64,000 bases of DNA from Thermobifida alba (lineage in GTDB: Bacteria > Actinomycetota > Actinomycetes > Streptosporangiales > Streptosporangiaceae), in assembly GCF_023208015.1 (NCBI RefSeq), contig NZ_CP051627.1, forward strand, positions 434,001 through 498,000. The letters are read 5' to 3'. The notes beneath the pieces were generated by a model, which saw nothing but the letters and a program-made list of their open reading frames with translations, ran no database searches and was not told where the DNA came from. The translations under genes and the position numbers were made by a program. The stretch's first letter is position 1. Every line of letters starts with the position of its first letter. Shown here piece by piece: positions 1-9,852 of the stretch.

Positions 1-29
1 GCCCGGCCGGGGCGACGGGGAGGCACCGT

Positions 30-1076
30 TCAGACGCCGAGCGCGGCGGTCTGGGGAACAGCGGTGAGCGTGCGGCCCACCAGCGCGGGAAGCGTGTCCA
101 CCAGGTGCGCCAACGCGTCCAGGTCGGCCTCGGTCAGCGCCTGCGGCCCGTCGCACAGCGCCGTCTCCGGGGCGGGGTGCACGTCGACGATGATGCCGTC
201 GGCGCCCACCGCGATCGCCGCGCGCGACAGCGGCAGCACCAGGTCCCGCTTGCCGCCCGAATGCGACGGGTCCACGATCACCGGAAGGTGCGACAGGGAC
301 TGCGCCACCGGGACCGCGCTGATGTCGAGGGTGTTGCGGGTGGCCTTCTCGAAGGTGCGGATACCGCGCTCGCACAGCACGATGTCCAGGTTGCCGCGCT
401 GGGCGATGTACTCGGCCGCCATCAGCCACTCCTCGATGGTGGCGCTCATCCCGCGCTTGAGCAGCACCGGCTTGCCCGCCTCCCCCGCGGCCTGCAGCAG
501 CGCGAAGTTCTGCATGTTGCGGGTGCCGATCTGGAGCATGTCCGCGTAGGAGGCGACCAGCTCCACGTCGGAGGCGTCCACCACCTCGGTCACGACGGGC
601 AGCCCCGTCTCGTCGCGCACGTCCGACAGGATCTTCAGCCCCGCCTCGCCCAGACCCTGGAACGCGTAGGGGGAGGTGCGCGGCTTGTAGGCGCCGCCGC
701 GCAGCAGCGAGGCGCCCGCGCGCCTGGCCATCAGCGCCGCCTCCAGGGTCTGCTCGGGGGTCTCCACCGCGCACGGTCCGGCGATCACCGTCATGTGGTC
801 GCCGCCGATCGGCACGCCCGCCACGCGCACCACCGACCGCTCCGCGGTGTTCTCCCGGCTGACCAGTTTGTAGGGGGCGGAGATGTGCAGCACGTCGGCC
901 ACCCCCGGCAGGGCGCGCAGGTCCAGGGTCGCGAACCGCTGGACATCGCCCACGAGCCCGATGATGGTTCGGCTCACGCCCCGGGTCACGTAGGCCTCGC
1001 CGCCGGCCGAGGCGACGAGGTCCACGATCGAGGCGATGTTGTCGGAAGAGGCGTCGGGCGCCATCACGATGACCAT
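30..1076 (-). CDS. aroF: 3-deoxy-7-phosphoheptulonate (DAHP) synthase, type I-beta
   Basis: Catalyses condensation of phosphoenolpyruvate with erythrose 4-phosphate, the first step of the shikimate pathway. The 348-residue protein has an N-terminal ferredoxin-like regulatory domain (about 1-70), which in this subfamily senses Tyr/Phe, followed by a TIM barrel with GPCAVE (100-105), KPRTSPY (131-137), IGTRNMQNF and VDPSHSGGKRD metal and substrate motifs. KPRTSPY marks the I-beta class, unlike the type II enzyme of mycobacteria. The ATG has an AAGGA ribosome binding site about 10 nt upstream. Upstream lie an aromatic-rich leader peptide and a rho-independent terminator, implying transcription attenuation. 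Later pathway genes aroC, aroK and aroB sit 55 kb away in this window. Confidence 0.95.
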   Translation of the reverse strand: MVIVMAPDASSDNIASIVDLVASAGGEAYVTRGVSRTIIGLVGDVQRFATLDLRALPGVADVLHISAPYKLVSRENTAERSVVRVAGVPIGGDHMTVIAGPCAVETPEQTLEAALMARRAGASLLRGGAYKPRTSPYAFQGLGEAGLKILSDVRDETGLPVVTEVVDASDVELVASYADMLQIGTRNMQNFALLQAAGEAGKPVLLKRGMSATIEEWLMAAEYIAQRGNLDIVLCERGIRTFEKATRNTLDISAVPVAQSLSHLPVIVDPSHSGGKRDLVLPLSRAAIAVGADGIIVDVHPAPETALCDGPQALTEADLDALAHLVDTLPALVGRTLTAVPQTAALGV

Positions 1077-1141
1077 TGAACGCTGTCCTTAACGGGTGCT
1101 GTGGAGAGTGGGTGTCGGGGCAGCGGCGGGACGGGAAAGAC

Positions 1142-1173
1142 AAAAAAGCCCCGGACCATGCGGCCCGGGGCTT
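1142..1173 (-). terminator. Attenuator terminator in the DAHP synthase leader
   Basis: On the minus strand a GC-rich stem (arms 1161-1171 and 1148-1157, one mismatch, loop ATGC read on the plus strand) is followed directly by six U. It lies 15 nt after the leader-peptide stop and about 70 nt before aroF. The upstream leader segment 1216-1226 is complementary to the 5' arm at 1161-1170 (six pairs, a two-base bulge, three pairs) and could form an antiterminator. Confidence 0.85.
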
Positions 1174-1187
1174 CGAAGTCGTCCGTG

Positions 1188-1259
1188 TCAGCGCAGCGCT
1201 CGTCGGGCGACCGATCCCGTGGGCCGGTAGCCATAAAAGCGCCAGAAGTTCCGCTGCAT
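1188..1259 (-). CDS. Aromatic leader peptide of the DAHP synthase attenuator
   Basis: A 23-codon ORF beginning MQRNFWRFYGYRP, with Phe5, Trp6, Phe8, Tyr9 and Tyr11 clustered just before the antiterminator segment. A TATAGT -10 hexamer ends 7 nt before the ATG, so the mRNA would be leaderless. The stop is followed at once by the terminator stem. Ribosome stalling at the aromatic codons when Phe, Trp or Tyr is scarce would free 1216-1226 to pair with the terminator 5' arm and let transcription reach aroF. The reading is by analogy with trp-type attenuators; the codons, hairpins and spacing are directly visible. The same frame continues upstream as a non-coding shadow of the opposite-strand gene. 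Confidence 0.8.
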   Translation of the reverse strand: MQRNFWRFYGYRPTGSVARRALR

Positions 1260-1266
1260 GGCAGTG

Positions 1267-1273
1267 ACTATAG
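1267..1273 (-). promoter_or_regulatory. -10 element for the aromatic leader
   Basis: TATAGT on the minus strand, ending 7 nt before the leader-peptide ATG. A TTGGCA lies upstream at 20 nt spacing, longer than ideal, so the -35 assignment is weak. Confidence 0.55.
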
Positions 1274-1370
1274 CGCACGGGGGAGGCGCCGTTGCCAACG
1301 AGGCGGAGTCGGGGCGTAACCGGGAACCTGGAAAGATGGCCTTGGATCGAGCATCGGGAGAAGAGAACGA

Positions 1371-1973
1371 TTGTCTGAGCGACGGCTGCCACCAGGGCAG
1401 TATGTGCCGAGCGGATGGCCCGCGGTGCACTACGGCCCGGTGCCGCGGTTCCGCCCGCACCGCTGGGACCTGCAGGTCTACGGCGCCACGGCGGACGCGA
1501 AGCGGTACCGGTGGGACTGGGCCGGGTTCCGGGAGCTGCCGTGTGTCGACGTGGTCGCCGACTTCCACTGTGTGACCAGGTTCACGATCACCGACGTCCG
1601 GTGGCGGGGGGTGGCCGCGTCCACCCTGGCGGAGCTCGCCCCGCCGGCTGAGGACGCGACCCACGTCATGGTCTGGGCCGAGTACGGCTACAGCGCCAAT
1701 CTGCGCATGGACGACTTCCTCCGCCCCGACGTACTGCTGGCCACGCACCGTGACGGCGAACCGCTGGCCCCCCAGCACGGCCATCCGGTGCGTCTGGTCG
1801 TGCCGCACCTGTACGGCTGGAAGAGCGTGAAGTGGGTGCGCGCCATCGAGTACATGACCGCCGACCGGCGCGGGTTCTGGGAGGAGCGCGGCTACCACAA
1901 CCGCGCCGACCCGTGGTCCGAGCAGCGCTACTCCTACCAGGAGGATCCCGGGGACGGGCCCCCGCTGGACTGA
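1371..1973 (+). CDS. Molybdopterin-dependent oxidoreductase, sulfite-oxidase-like single domain
   Basis: A 200-residue protein made almost entirely of an oxidoreductase molybdopterin-binding domain. Cys67 in VVADFHCVTRF matches the cysteine that ligates molybdenum in sulfite oxidase and MsrP families. Other family marks are the GYSANLRMDD and HGHPVRLVVPHLYGWKSVKW stretches. No heme or membrane domain and no signal peptide are seen, so it is probably cytoplasmic with an unknown substrate. The start chosen is TTG at 1371 after a GGGAGAAG-like ribosome binding site. It diverges from the aro leader and converges on the kinase, so it is probably monocistronic. Confidence 0.85.
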   Translation: MSERRLPPGQYVPSGWPAVHYGPVPRFRPHRWDLQVYGATADAKRYRWDWAGFRELPCVDVVADFHCVTRFTITDVRWRGVAASTLAELAPPAEDATHVMVWAEYGYSANLRMDDFLRPDVLLATHRDGEPLAPQHGHPVRLVVPHLYGWKSVKWVRAIEYMTADRRGFWEERGYHNRADPWSEQRYSYQEDPGDGPPLD

Positions 1974-1984
1974 GCGGGAAGCGC

Positions 1985-3955
1985 TCAGTCCAGCGGGAAC
2001 CAGGACCGGTCGCCGCCCCGGCCGGGGCCGTCCCGGTCACCGCCCCGACCGGGGCCCTCCCGGTCGCCGCCCCGGCCGAAGGGGGAGGTCCAGATCTCGA
2101 TCGTGGCCCCCTTCGGCGCCTCCTCCTTGGGGTTGTAGTCGCCGACCCGGTCGCCGATGACCTGGTGCACCGTGACGCTGAAGCCCAACTCCTCCAGCTC
2201 CTTGCGGGCCTTGTCGACCTTCCAGCCGCGGATGTCGGGAACCTCCACCAGCTCCGGGCCGGAGGAGACGGTGAGCGTCACGGTCTGCCCGGCGCCCACG
2301 GTGGTCTCCGCCTCGGGGTCCTGCGCGACGACCTGGCCCTCGGGCACCTCGTCGTGGTGCTCCTCGACGACCTCCACCTGCAGGTCGCTGGCCTCCAGCA
2401 GGCTCCTGGCGTCGTCCACGTTGCGGCCCACCACGTCGGGCACGGGGAACCCGGCGCTGATGGTCAGCGTCACGCTCTCCTCGCGGTCGGCCCGCTCCCC
2501 CGGGGCGGGCTTGGAGGTGATGACCGTCCCCGGCGGGTTGTCGTAGGAGGTGATCTCGTCCTCCACGATGTCGGTCAGGCCCACCTCCTCCAGGGCGTCG
2601 CGGGCCGCGGCCACCGAGGCGCCTTCGACGTCGGGCATCTCCACGTACTGCGGCCCCGCCGACAGGATGAGGGTGACGAGCGTGCCCGGCAGCAGCCTGT
2701 CCCCGGCCGCGGGGTCGGTTCCGGCGACCGTGCCCGGGGGAGCCTCGTCGCTGTAGGCCGGCTCCTCGGCGGTCTGCACCCTGAAGCCCAGCAGCCGCAG
2801 GTCGTGGCGGGCCGCGTCGCTCTCCTGGCCGACCAGGTCGGGAACGGTCTCGTAGCGGCCGTCGACCATCCACCAGCCGAACCCGACGGCCAGCACCAGC
2901 AGCAGCGCCCCGACGACCAGCAGCGGGGTGCGCAGGCTCGGCCGGGCCGGCCTCCCGTCCTCCTCGTCCTCGTCGTCGTACTCCACCGGGGGGATGTCGA
3001 CGGCCTGCAGCGTCTGCGTGTCGCCGTCGGAGTCCCCGGCGGAGGCGGGCGGCGCGGCGGGCACCGCCTCCACCACGGCGGTGGCCGCCGGGGCGGACTG
3101 CTGCTGCAGGGCCTTCTCGGTGGCGAACACCGCGGCGAGGAACTGGCCCGCGTCGGCCAGCCGGTAGGCGGGGTCGCGTTCGGTGGCGCGCACCACCAGC
3201 GAGTCGACCTCCGGGGGAATGCCCGGCACCACCCGCGAGGGGCGCGGCACGTCCTCGTTGACGTGCTGGTAGGCCACCGCGATCGGGGAGTCGCCGGTGT
3301 GCGGCTGACGGCCGGTGAGCAGCTCGTACAGCATGATCCCGCAGGCGTAGACGTCACTGCGGGCGTCGGCGGTGCTGTGCGTGATCTGCTCGGGAGCCAG
3401 GTAGGCGGCGGTGCCCATGAGCGTGCCGGTCTTGGTCAGCCCCTGCTGGCTGGCCTCCACCGCCCGGGCCAGCCCGAAGTCGGCCACCTTGATCTGACCG
3501 TCCCGGGTGATCAGGACGTTCTCGGGCTTCATGTCCCGGTGCACCATGCCCGCCTGGTGGGCGGCGCCCAGACCGGCCAGCACCGGCACCATGACCCGCA
3601 GCGCCTCGGCGGGGGAGAACCGGGACCGCGCCTTCAGCGACGCGCGCAGGGTCTGCCCCGGCACGTACTCCATCGCCAGGTACACGTGGCCCTGGTCGCT
3701 GCCCTGGTCGTAGACCTGGACCACGTTGGGGTGGGAGAGCTTGGCGACCGCCAGCGCCTCGTTGATGAACCGCTGGACGAACTGCGGGTCCCGCGCCAGG
3801 CTCGCGTGCATCACCTTCAACGCGACGCGTCGGTCCAGTCGCAGATCGTGAGCGACGAAGACAGTCGCCATACCGCCGTTGGCGATCCTCGATTCGACCC
3901 GGTACCGACCGGCGAGGGTCGTTCCCACTAGCGCGTCCGCAGCCGTCATGTCCAC
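1985..3955 (-). CDS. Membrane Ser/Thr protein kinase with four PASTA repeats
   Basis: A PknB/PrkC-type sensor kinase of 656 residues. The kinase domain (about 17-280) has the glycine loop near 22-32, Lys47, HRD at 139-141, DFG at 159-161 and APE near 187-189. One transmembrane helix spans about 344-363, and four extracellular PASTA units follow (roughly 368-434, 437-503, 504-570, 573-637). Such units bind muropeptide or lipid II. The tail is a Gly-Arg-Asp-rich repeat (GRGGDR three times). A TAAACT -10 ends 7 nt before the GTG at 3955, indicating a leaderless mRNA. The Rv2175c-like gene at 6470 is a candidate substrate, because M. tuberculosis PknL phosphorylates Rv2175c; PknL itself lacks PASTA repeats. 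Confidence 0.93.
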   Translation of the reverse strand: MDMTAADALVGTTLAGRYRVESRIANGGMATVFVAHDLRLDRRVALKVMHASLARDPQFVQRFINEALAVAKLSHPNVVQVYDQGSDQGHVYLAMEYVPGQTLRASLKARSRFSPAEALRVMVPVLAGLGAAHQAGMVHRDMKPENVLITRDGQIKVADFGLARAVEASQQGLTKTGTLMGTAAYLAPEQITHSTADARSDVYACGIMLYELLTGRQPHTGDSPIAVAYQHVNEDVPRPSRVVPGIPPEVDSLVVRATERDPAYRLADAGQFLAAVFATEKALQQQSAPAATAVVEAVPAAPPASAGDSDGDTQTLQAVDIPPVEYDDEDEEDGRPARPSLRTPLLVVGALLLVLAVGFGWWMVDGRYETVPDLVGQESDAARHDLRLLGFRVQTAEEPAYSDEAPPGTVAGTDPAAGDRLLPGTLVTLILSAGPQYVEMPDVEGASVAAARDALEEVGLTDIVEDEITSYDNPPGTVITSKPAPGERADREESVTLTISAGFPVPDVVGRNVDDARSLLEASDLQVEVVEEHHDEVPEGQVVAQDPEAETTVGAGQTVTLTVSSGPELVEVPDIRGWKVDKARKELEELGFSVTVHQVIGDRVGDYNPKEEAPKGATIEIWTSPFGRGGDREGPGRGGDRDGPGRGGDRSWFPLD

Positions 3956-4020
3956 GAGGGGCAGTTTACGGTGGATCGCGGAATCCGACGGTGTCGAGAC
4001 GGTTTCTTCCTGGTCGCGGA

Positions 4021-4066
4021 CCGGCCGGGCGGGGCCGGGGACCTCCCCCCGGCCCCGCCCGGCCGG
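4021..4066 (-). terminator. Terminator hairpin of the thiOSG operon
   Basis: A perfect 20-bp inverted repeat (4021-4040 and 4047-4066, 6-nt loop) begins one base after the thiG stop codon. There is no U-tract, as is common in actinobacteria. Confidence 0.75.
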
Positions 4067-4067
4067 G

Positions 4068-5078
<1,011 letters not shown>

Positions 5079-5082
<4 letters not shown>

Positions 5083-6248
5083 TCGATCCCTTCCGATGAT
5101 GAGGGGGTGGGGAGGGGGCGGTCCGCCGCGAGGTGGCTCGCGTACTCGGGCAGCCGCCCGGTGCTCAGGGCCTCGGCCATGACGTCCCCGGTCGCCGGGG
5201 TGAACAGCACCCCGTGCCGGAAGTGTCCGACGGCCAGGTGCAGTCCGCGCAGGCGGGTGGGCCCCAGCAGGGGTTCGTTGTCGGGGGAGCCGGGGCGCAG
5301 GCCCACGCAGGTCTCGTGGATCGCCAGTTCGGTGATCCCGGGAAGCAGTTCGCGGGCGTCGCGCAGGAGCTCCCAGACCCCTCCGACGGTCAGCCGGGTG
5401 TCGAAGCCCATCTCCTCCTGGGTCGCGCCCAGGACCACCTCGCTGTCGGTGCGCGGCACCAGGTACACGGGAAAGCCCCGGACCAGGCCGCGCACCGTGC
5501 GGGTCACGATCGGCTCGACCCCCGTGGGGACGCGCAGCCGCAGCAGCTGTCCCTTGACCGGGCGCAGCGGGGGGACCACCCCGTCGGGCAGTCCGTCGAT
5601 CAGGGAGGTCCACACGCCCGCGGCGAGCACCACCTGGCCCGCCTCCACGACGTCGCCGCGGTCCAGGACCACGCCGCGCACGGAGTCGCCCTCGACCACC
5701 ACCCGGACGACGCGGTCGGGCACGAACACCACGCCGCGCGCGGCGGCGGCCGACCGCAGCGCCGAGGCGAGGCGGCGCGGGTCCACCGAGTGGTCGTCGG
5801 GGGCCAGGAAGCCGCCGCGCACCGAGGGGGCCAGCATCGGCTCCAGGCGGCGGCACTCGCGTGAGGTGAGCCGTTCGGTCCGGATGCCGAGATCGGCCCG
5901 CAGCTTCTCCAGTTCGGAGAGGACGGCCAGGTCGTCGGGGTCGAAGGCCACCTGCAGGGTGCCCTTGGTGCGGTAACCGGGGTCCACACCGGTGTCCTCG
6001 GCGAGGTCGGCGACGAAGTCGGGATAGCGGCTGAGGGAGCGCAGCCCGAAGCGCATCAGCGACTCCTCGCCGAACACCGCCTCCGTCGCGGGGGTCAGCA
6101 TGCCTGCGGCCACCCCGGACGCGGCGCCCGACTCATCCGCGGCGACCACGGTCACCCGCATGCCGAGGCGGGCCGCGCGCCACGCGGTGACCAGGCCGAT
6201 CAGTCCACCCCCGACGACGAGTACGTCGGGGAACGAGCGCAGGTCCAC
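5079..6248 (-). CDS. thiO: Glycine oxidase ThiO
   Basis: A 389-residue FAD-dependent amine oxidase giving the iminoglycine used by ThiG in aerobic thiazole synthesis. The N-terminal dinucleotide-binding motif is VVGGGLIGLVTAWRAA (about 11-26), followed by SGVAAGMLTPA near the flavin and a C-terminal HFRHGVLFTPATG flavin-contact segment typical of the DAO family. The GTG start at 6248 lies directly behind the TPP riboswitch, whose 3' GGGAG/GGAG bases double as the ribosome binding site. It is the first gene of the thiOSG operon and overlaps thiS by 4 bp. Confidence 0.94.
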
Positions 6249-6249
6249 G

Positions 6250-6345
6250 GCGCTCCACTCCCTTCGCCGGTATGACCCGGATCAGGTTCTGCGGTCGGAA
6301 GCCGCCAGCCTCCCTCTCAGCCGGTTCCGTCCGGCTCCCGCGGGT
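6250..6345 (-). promoter_or_regulatory. TPP riboswitch (THI element)
   Basis: Read on the minus strand it carries CGGGAGCC, GGCTGAGAGGGAGGC and ACCTGATCCGGGTCAT followed by GCGAAGGGAG, the invariant parts of the thiamine pyrophosphate aptamer. The 3' GGGAGTGGAG merges with the thiO ribosome binding site, so TPP binding should mask translation initiation of thiO-thiS-thiG. Confidence 0.95.
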
Positions 6346-6469
6346 TTCGCTTTCGTTCGCATTCTAGGTCGCCCAGGTGGTACGGGGGTAAAGGCCCGAT
6401 GTGTACGCCTACAGCGATCACGGCCGGAGAGGGGAGGTGCCCGGGCGCCGGATGTGCGAGATTGGAACC

Positions 6470-6829
6470 GTGACACCGATCGACCGCGACATCGATGCGC
6501 TCGTGGGCGAGTGGCTCACCCTCCGGGAAGCCGCCGCCGCGCTCAACGTCAGCCCCAACCGGGTCAGGCAGATGATCCGCGACCACAGACTCCTGGGCGT
6601 CACCCGCGCGGGAGAGGTCTCGGTCCCGGCCGCGTTCATCGTCGACGGCACCACCCCCAAGGGCCTGCGGGGCGCGCTCACCCTGCTGGCCGACAGCGGC
6701 TTCACCCCGGAGGAGGCGCTGCGCTGGATGTTCACCGCCGACGACAGCCTGCCGGGCACCCCCATCGAGGCGATCCGCGCCAACCGCGGCACCGAGGTGC
6801 ACCGCCGCGCCCAGGCGATGCTGCTCTGA
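6470..6829 (+). CDS. Rv2175c-family helix-turn-helix DNA-binding protein
   Basis: A 119-residue protein with an N-terminal winged helix (LTLREAAAALNVSPNRVRQM, about 17-36) and a conserved C-terminal segment ending HRRAQAMLL, matching the Rv2175c family of small actinobacterial DNA-binding proteins. In M. tuberculosis that protein is a substrate of PknL, and a PASTA kinase lies 2.5 kb away here. The start is set at GTG 6470, where family homology begins; an ATG at 6452 would add only unconserved residues. It is read divergently from the TPP-controlled thi operon. Confidence 0.82.
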   Translation: MTPIDRDIDALVGEWLTLREAAAALNVSPNRVRQMIRDHRLLGVTRAGEVSVPAAFIVDGTTPKGLRGALTLLADSGFTPEEALRWMFTADDSLPGTPIEAIRANRGTEVHRRAQAMLL

Positions 6830-6874
6830 GGCCCGGCCCGGCCCGGCGGTCCGGCGGCGGCTAGGGTGGGGGGC

Positions 6875-7531
6875 GTGGACGAGACCCTGCGCAAGCGGCT
6901 TGAGGCCGCCCGGCTGTACCTGTGCACCGACGCCCGTGCCGACCGCGGCGACCTCGCCGAGTTCCTCGACGCGGCGCTGGCCGGGGGCGTCGACATCGTG
7001 CAGCTGCGCGACAAGACCCTGGAGGCGCGCGAGGAGCTCGCCGCGCTGGAGACGGTGCGCGAGGCCTGCGAGCGCCACGGGGCGCTGCTGGCGGTCAACG
7101 ACCGCGCCGACATCGCCCACGCCGTCGGGGCCGACGTGCTCCACCTGGGCCAGCGCGACCTGCCCGTGCCGTACGCCCGCGCGATCCTCGGCGACCGTCC
7201 GCTGATCGGCCGCTCCACCAGCACGGCGGAGCTGTCCGCGGCGGCCGACCGCGAGGAGGGCGTCGACTACTTCTGCATCGGCCCGGCGTGGGCCACGCCC
7301 ACCAAGCCGGGCCGTCCCGCCGCGGGCCTCGGCGAGGTGGCGCGGGTCGCCGCGCTCGGCCCCGCCCGGCCCTGGTTCGCCATCGGCGGCATCGACCTGG
7401 ACAACCTCGACGAGGTGCTGGCGGCCGGGGCCCGCCGGGTCGTGGTGGTGCGCGCCATCACCCGGGCCGAGGACCCGCGGGCGGCGGCGGCGGAGTTCCG
7501 GCGCCGCCTGGCCGAGGCCGCGGCGGACTGA
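6875..7531 (+). CDS. thiE: Thiamine-phosphate synthase ThiE
   Basis: Couples HMP pyrophosphate and thiazole phosphate to thiamine phosphate. The 218-residue TIM barrel has [26 protein letters not shown] and FAIGGI, all standard ThiE substrate and diphosphate-binding motifs. A TAGGGT -10 (6862-6867) lies 7 nt before GTG 6875, so that leaderless start is preferred over GTG 6866, which overlaps the -10. It is transcribed opposite to thiOSG and lacks its own visible TPP element. Confidence 0.94.
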   Translation: MDETLRKRLEAARLYLCTDARADRGDLAEFLDAALAGGVDIVQLRDKTLEAREELAALETVREACERHGALLAVNDRADIAHAVGADVLHLGQRDLPVPYARAILGDRPLIGRSTSTAELSAAADREEGVDYFCIGPAWATPTKPGRPAAGLGEVARVAALGPARPWFAIGGIDLDNLDEVLAAGARRVVVVRAITRAEDPRAAAAEFRRRLAEAAAD

Positions 7532-7618
7532 GCGCCCGGGCGACGCGGCCGCGCGCGGCGGCCGGACCGGTCGGACCCCGCTCCCGCGGCCCGCACCGGC
7601 GCGGGGCTTCGGGTGCCG

Positions 7619-7638
7619 CCTCCTCCGCGCGGAGGAGG
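7619..7638. terminator. Bidirectional terminator hairpin
   Basis: A perfect 20-bp palindrome between the convergent thiE and NAD(P)-binding genes, ending 8 bp from the latter's stop codon. Confidence 0.6.
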
Positions 7639-7646
7639 CCGTCCGG

Positions 7647-8564
7647 TCACGGCGCCGTCGCCGCTTTGCCGGAGTCGCCGAACAGCGGCGCGTGCGACAG
7701 CGCGCTGGGGTTCTTGCGCAGGTAGCCCTCCAGGGACCGGGCCGGGTGGCCGGTCAGCCTCGGGACGGTCGTGCTGACGGTGTCCAGCTCCCCGGCGGCG
7801 ACGGCCGCGCACGCGCCCACCCGCTCGGCCACCTCCCGCGCGCTCAGGCCCCGGGAGTTCAGGAAGTCGACCGCCTCCTCGGGGGTCTGCGGGACGTAGA
7901 CGACGGTGCGCCCGGTGAGCGTGGACAGGCGGGTGGCGGTCCACCCCAGCGACACCGCCTCCGGGCCGGTCACGGCGTAGACCCGGTTCACGTGCCCCTC
8001 GGGGGCGCGCAGCACGGCGGCGGCCACGTCGGCGACGTCGTCCCGCGACACCCAGGCCACCCGGCCGTCCCCGGCCGGGCCGCGGATCGTGCCGTCCTCG
8101 CCGATCCACCCCGGCAGCAGGTCCAGGTACAGGCTGGGCCGCAGGAAGGTGTAGGCCGCCCCGGTGGAGCGGATGTACGCTTCGGCGGCGTGGTGCTCAC
8201 GGCCCAGCACGCACGTCGCCGCGGCGCCCGCGTTGAGGAACGACAGGTAGACGATGTGGCGCACGCCCTCGGCGAGGGCCGCGTCCACCACGGCGCGGTG
8301 CAGCGCCTCCCGTTCGCGCGCGTCGTCGGCGGCGACCAGGAACAGCACGTCCGAGCCCCGGACGGCGCGTCCGAAGGCGGCGGGGTCCTCGTAGGCGGCC
8401 AGGGCCGCGCTCGACTTCGGCAGTTCGGGGGCGCGGTTGAGGTCACGGACGACCAGCCGTTGCGCGAGACCCAGCCGTGCCAGCCGGGCGGCCACTCTGC
8501 CGCCGACGGCGCCGGTCGCTCCGGTCGTCGCGATGATACGTTCCGCTGTCAGATCCTCACCCAT
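7647..8564 (-). CDS. NAD(P)-binding NmrA-type oxidoreductase or regulator
   Basis: A 305-residue atypical short-chain dehydrogenase. The N-terminal Rossmann motif [13 protein letters not shown] (about 13-25) binds NAD(P); the later [24 protein letters not shown] and [12 protein letters not shown] segments match NmrA/QorB-like proteins that act as redox sensors or quinone reductases. No catalytic Tyr-x3-Lys is evident, so a sensor or isomerase-like role is possible. ATG 8564 is the first start at which homology begins; the upstream extension of this frame is shadow. It converges on thiE. Confidence 0.8.
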   Translation of the reverse strand: MGEDLTAERIIATTGATGAVGGRVAARLARLGLAQRLVVRDLNRAPELPKSSAALAAYEDPAAFGRAVRGSDVLFLVAADDAREREALHRAVVDAALAEGVRHIVYLSFLNAGAAATCVLGREHHAAEAYIRSTGAAYTFLRPSLYLDLLPGWIGEDGTIRGPAGDGRVAWVSRDDVADVAAAVLRAPEGHVNRVYAVTGPEAVSLGWTATRLSTLTGRTVVYVPQTPEEAVDFLNSRGLSAREVAERVGACAAVAAGELDTVSTTVPRLTGHPARSLEGYLRKNPSALSHAPLFGDSGKAATAP

Positions 8565-8702
8565 GTTCCTTATCTTCGGCAAACAGCCCCGCGCGTGCAC
8601 TGACCGGCGCGCCGGGGTTCGGCGGGAGGGCCGAAGGCGCGGGGCGGCCGCGCACCGGCGTCCGCGGGCGGGACGGGGCCCGACACGCCCTATGATCGCG
8701 CC

Positions 8703-9209
8703 ATGCACCCCAACACCCGCAGAGTCGCCGACCTGCTCGCCGCCCACGGAGCCTCCGGCACGGTCCGGGAGCTGCCGGAGTCCGCACGCACCGCCGCGGC
8801 CGCCGCCGCACAGCTGGGCTGCGAGGTCGGCGCGATCGCCAACAGCCTCGTCTTCGCCGTGCGCCACGACCCGGACGCCGCGTCCTCCGACGCGCTCCAC
8901 CCGGTCCTGGTCCTCACCAGCGGCGCCCACCGGGTCGACACCGGCAAGGTCGCCGCGCTCCTCGGCGCGGCGGAGGTGGTCCGGGCCACCCCGCAGTTCG
9001 TGCGGGAGCACACCGGCCAGCCCATCGGCGGCGTGGCCCCGCTGGGACACCCCAAGCCGATCCCCACCCTCGTCGACGAATGGCTGGACCGCCACGAGGT
9101 GGTGTGGGCCGCGGCGGGGCACCCGCACACGGTGTTCCCCACCTCGTTCGCGGAGCTGTGCCGGCTGACCGGCGGCACACCGGCCGATGTCGGACAACCT
9201 CACCCCTGA
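8703..9209 (+). CDS. YbaK/ProX-type aminoacyl-tRNA deacylase
   Basis: A 168-residue YbaK/EbsC-domain protein. These hydrolyse misacylated tRNAs such as Cys-tRNAPro in trans. Family marks are the early Leu/Val-rich strand, ALHPVLVLTSGAHRVD near the middle, and IGGVAPLGHP, the conserved GxxxP-loop that binds the tRNA 3' end. A TATGAT -10 (8691-8696) precedes ATG 8703 by exactly six bases, giving a leaderless transcript. It diverges from the NmrA-like gene. Confidence 0.88.
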   Translation: MHPNTRRVADLLAAHGASGTVRELPESARTAAAAAAQLGCEVGAIANSLVFAVRHDPDAASSDALHPVLVLTSGAHRVDTGKVAALLGAAEVVRATPQFVREHTGQPIGGVAPLGHPKPIPTLVDEWLDRHEVVWAAAGHPHTVFPTSFAELCRLTGGTPADVGQPHP

Positions 9210-9237
9210 GGACCGGCGAAGCGCCTAGTGTGGCCGT

Positions 9238-9852
9238 GTGGGAACCGAAATCGAGCTGTGGGAACTGGCCGCACCGGCCTTCGTCGGCGCGCTTCCCGCG
9301 CTGATCGAGATCTACTCGGCCGCCATGTCCCCGCCGCCGGAGCAGTTGCCGGGGCGGCAGGCCATCATGCGCCAGCACGCCGGACATCCGCGGTTCCACT
9401 CGGTGGTCGCGGTGACCGGGGAGGGGGACGGGGTCGCCTTCGGCTACGGCTTCCACGGCCGTCCCGGGCAGTGGTGGCACGACGTGGTCACCGCGGAACT
9501 GGCCCGCACCGACCCGGCGGGGGTGCGCCGCTGGTTCGCCGACTCCTTCGAGGTCGCCGAACTCCACGTGCTGCCGGAGTGGCAGGGCAACGGGATCGGC
9601 CGGGCCGTGCTGCACCGGCTCGTCCAGGCGCGGCGGGAGCGCACGGCGGTGCTGTCCACGCACACCGGGCCCACGCCCGCCCGCGGGCTCTACCTGTCGT
9701 CCGGCTTCGTGGACCTGATCACCGGCTTCCGCTTCCCCGGCACCCCCGACCGGGAGTTCACCATCATGGCCGCGCCGCTACCGCTGCGGCTTCCGGCCGG
9801 GCGGAGCCCACGAGCCGCCGGTAGACCTCGCGGGTGGCCGTCGACCGGTTGA
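9238..9852 (+). CDS. GNAT-family N-acetyltransferase
   Basis: A 204-residue acetyl-CoA-dependent transferase. The acetyl-CoA pyrophosphate loop is seen in [15 protein letters not shown] (Q-x-x-G-x-G), followed by the LYLSSGFVD motif B region. Substrate is unknown. A TAGTGT -10 (9226-9231) ends six bases before GTG 9238, consistent with a leaderless mRNA. Its last about 30 codons, low in conservation and Arg/Pro-rich, overlap the 3' end of the convergent metF by 89 bp, so they may be a run-through tail after loss of an earlier stop. Confidence 0.85.
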   Translation: MGTEIELWELAAPAFVGALPALIEIYSAAMSPPPEQLPGRQAIMRQHAGHPRFHSVVAVTGEGDGVAFGYGFHGRPGQWWHDVVTAELARTDPAGVRRWFADSFEVAELHVLPEWQGNGIGRAVLHRLVQARRERTAVLSTHTGPTPARGLYLSSGFVDLITGFRFPGTPDREFTIMAAPLPLRLPAGRSPRAAGRPRGWPSTG

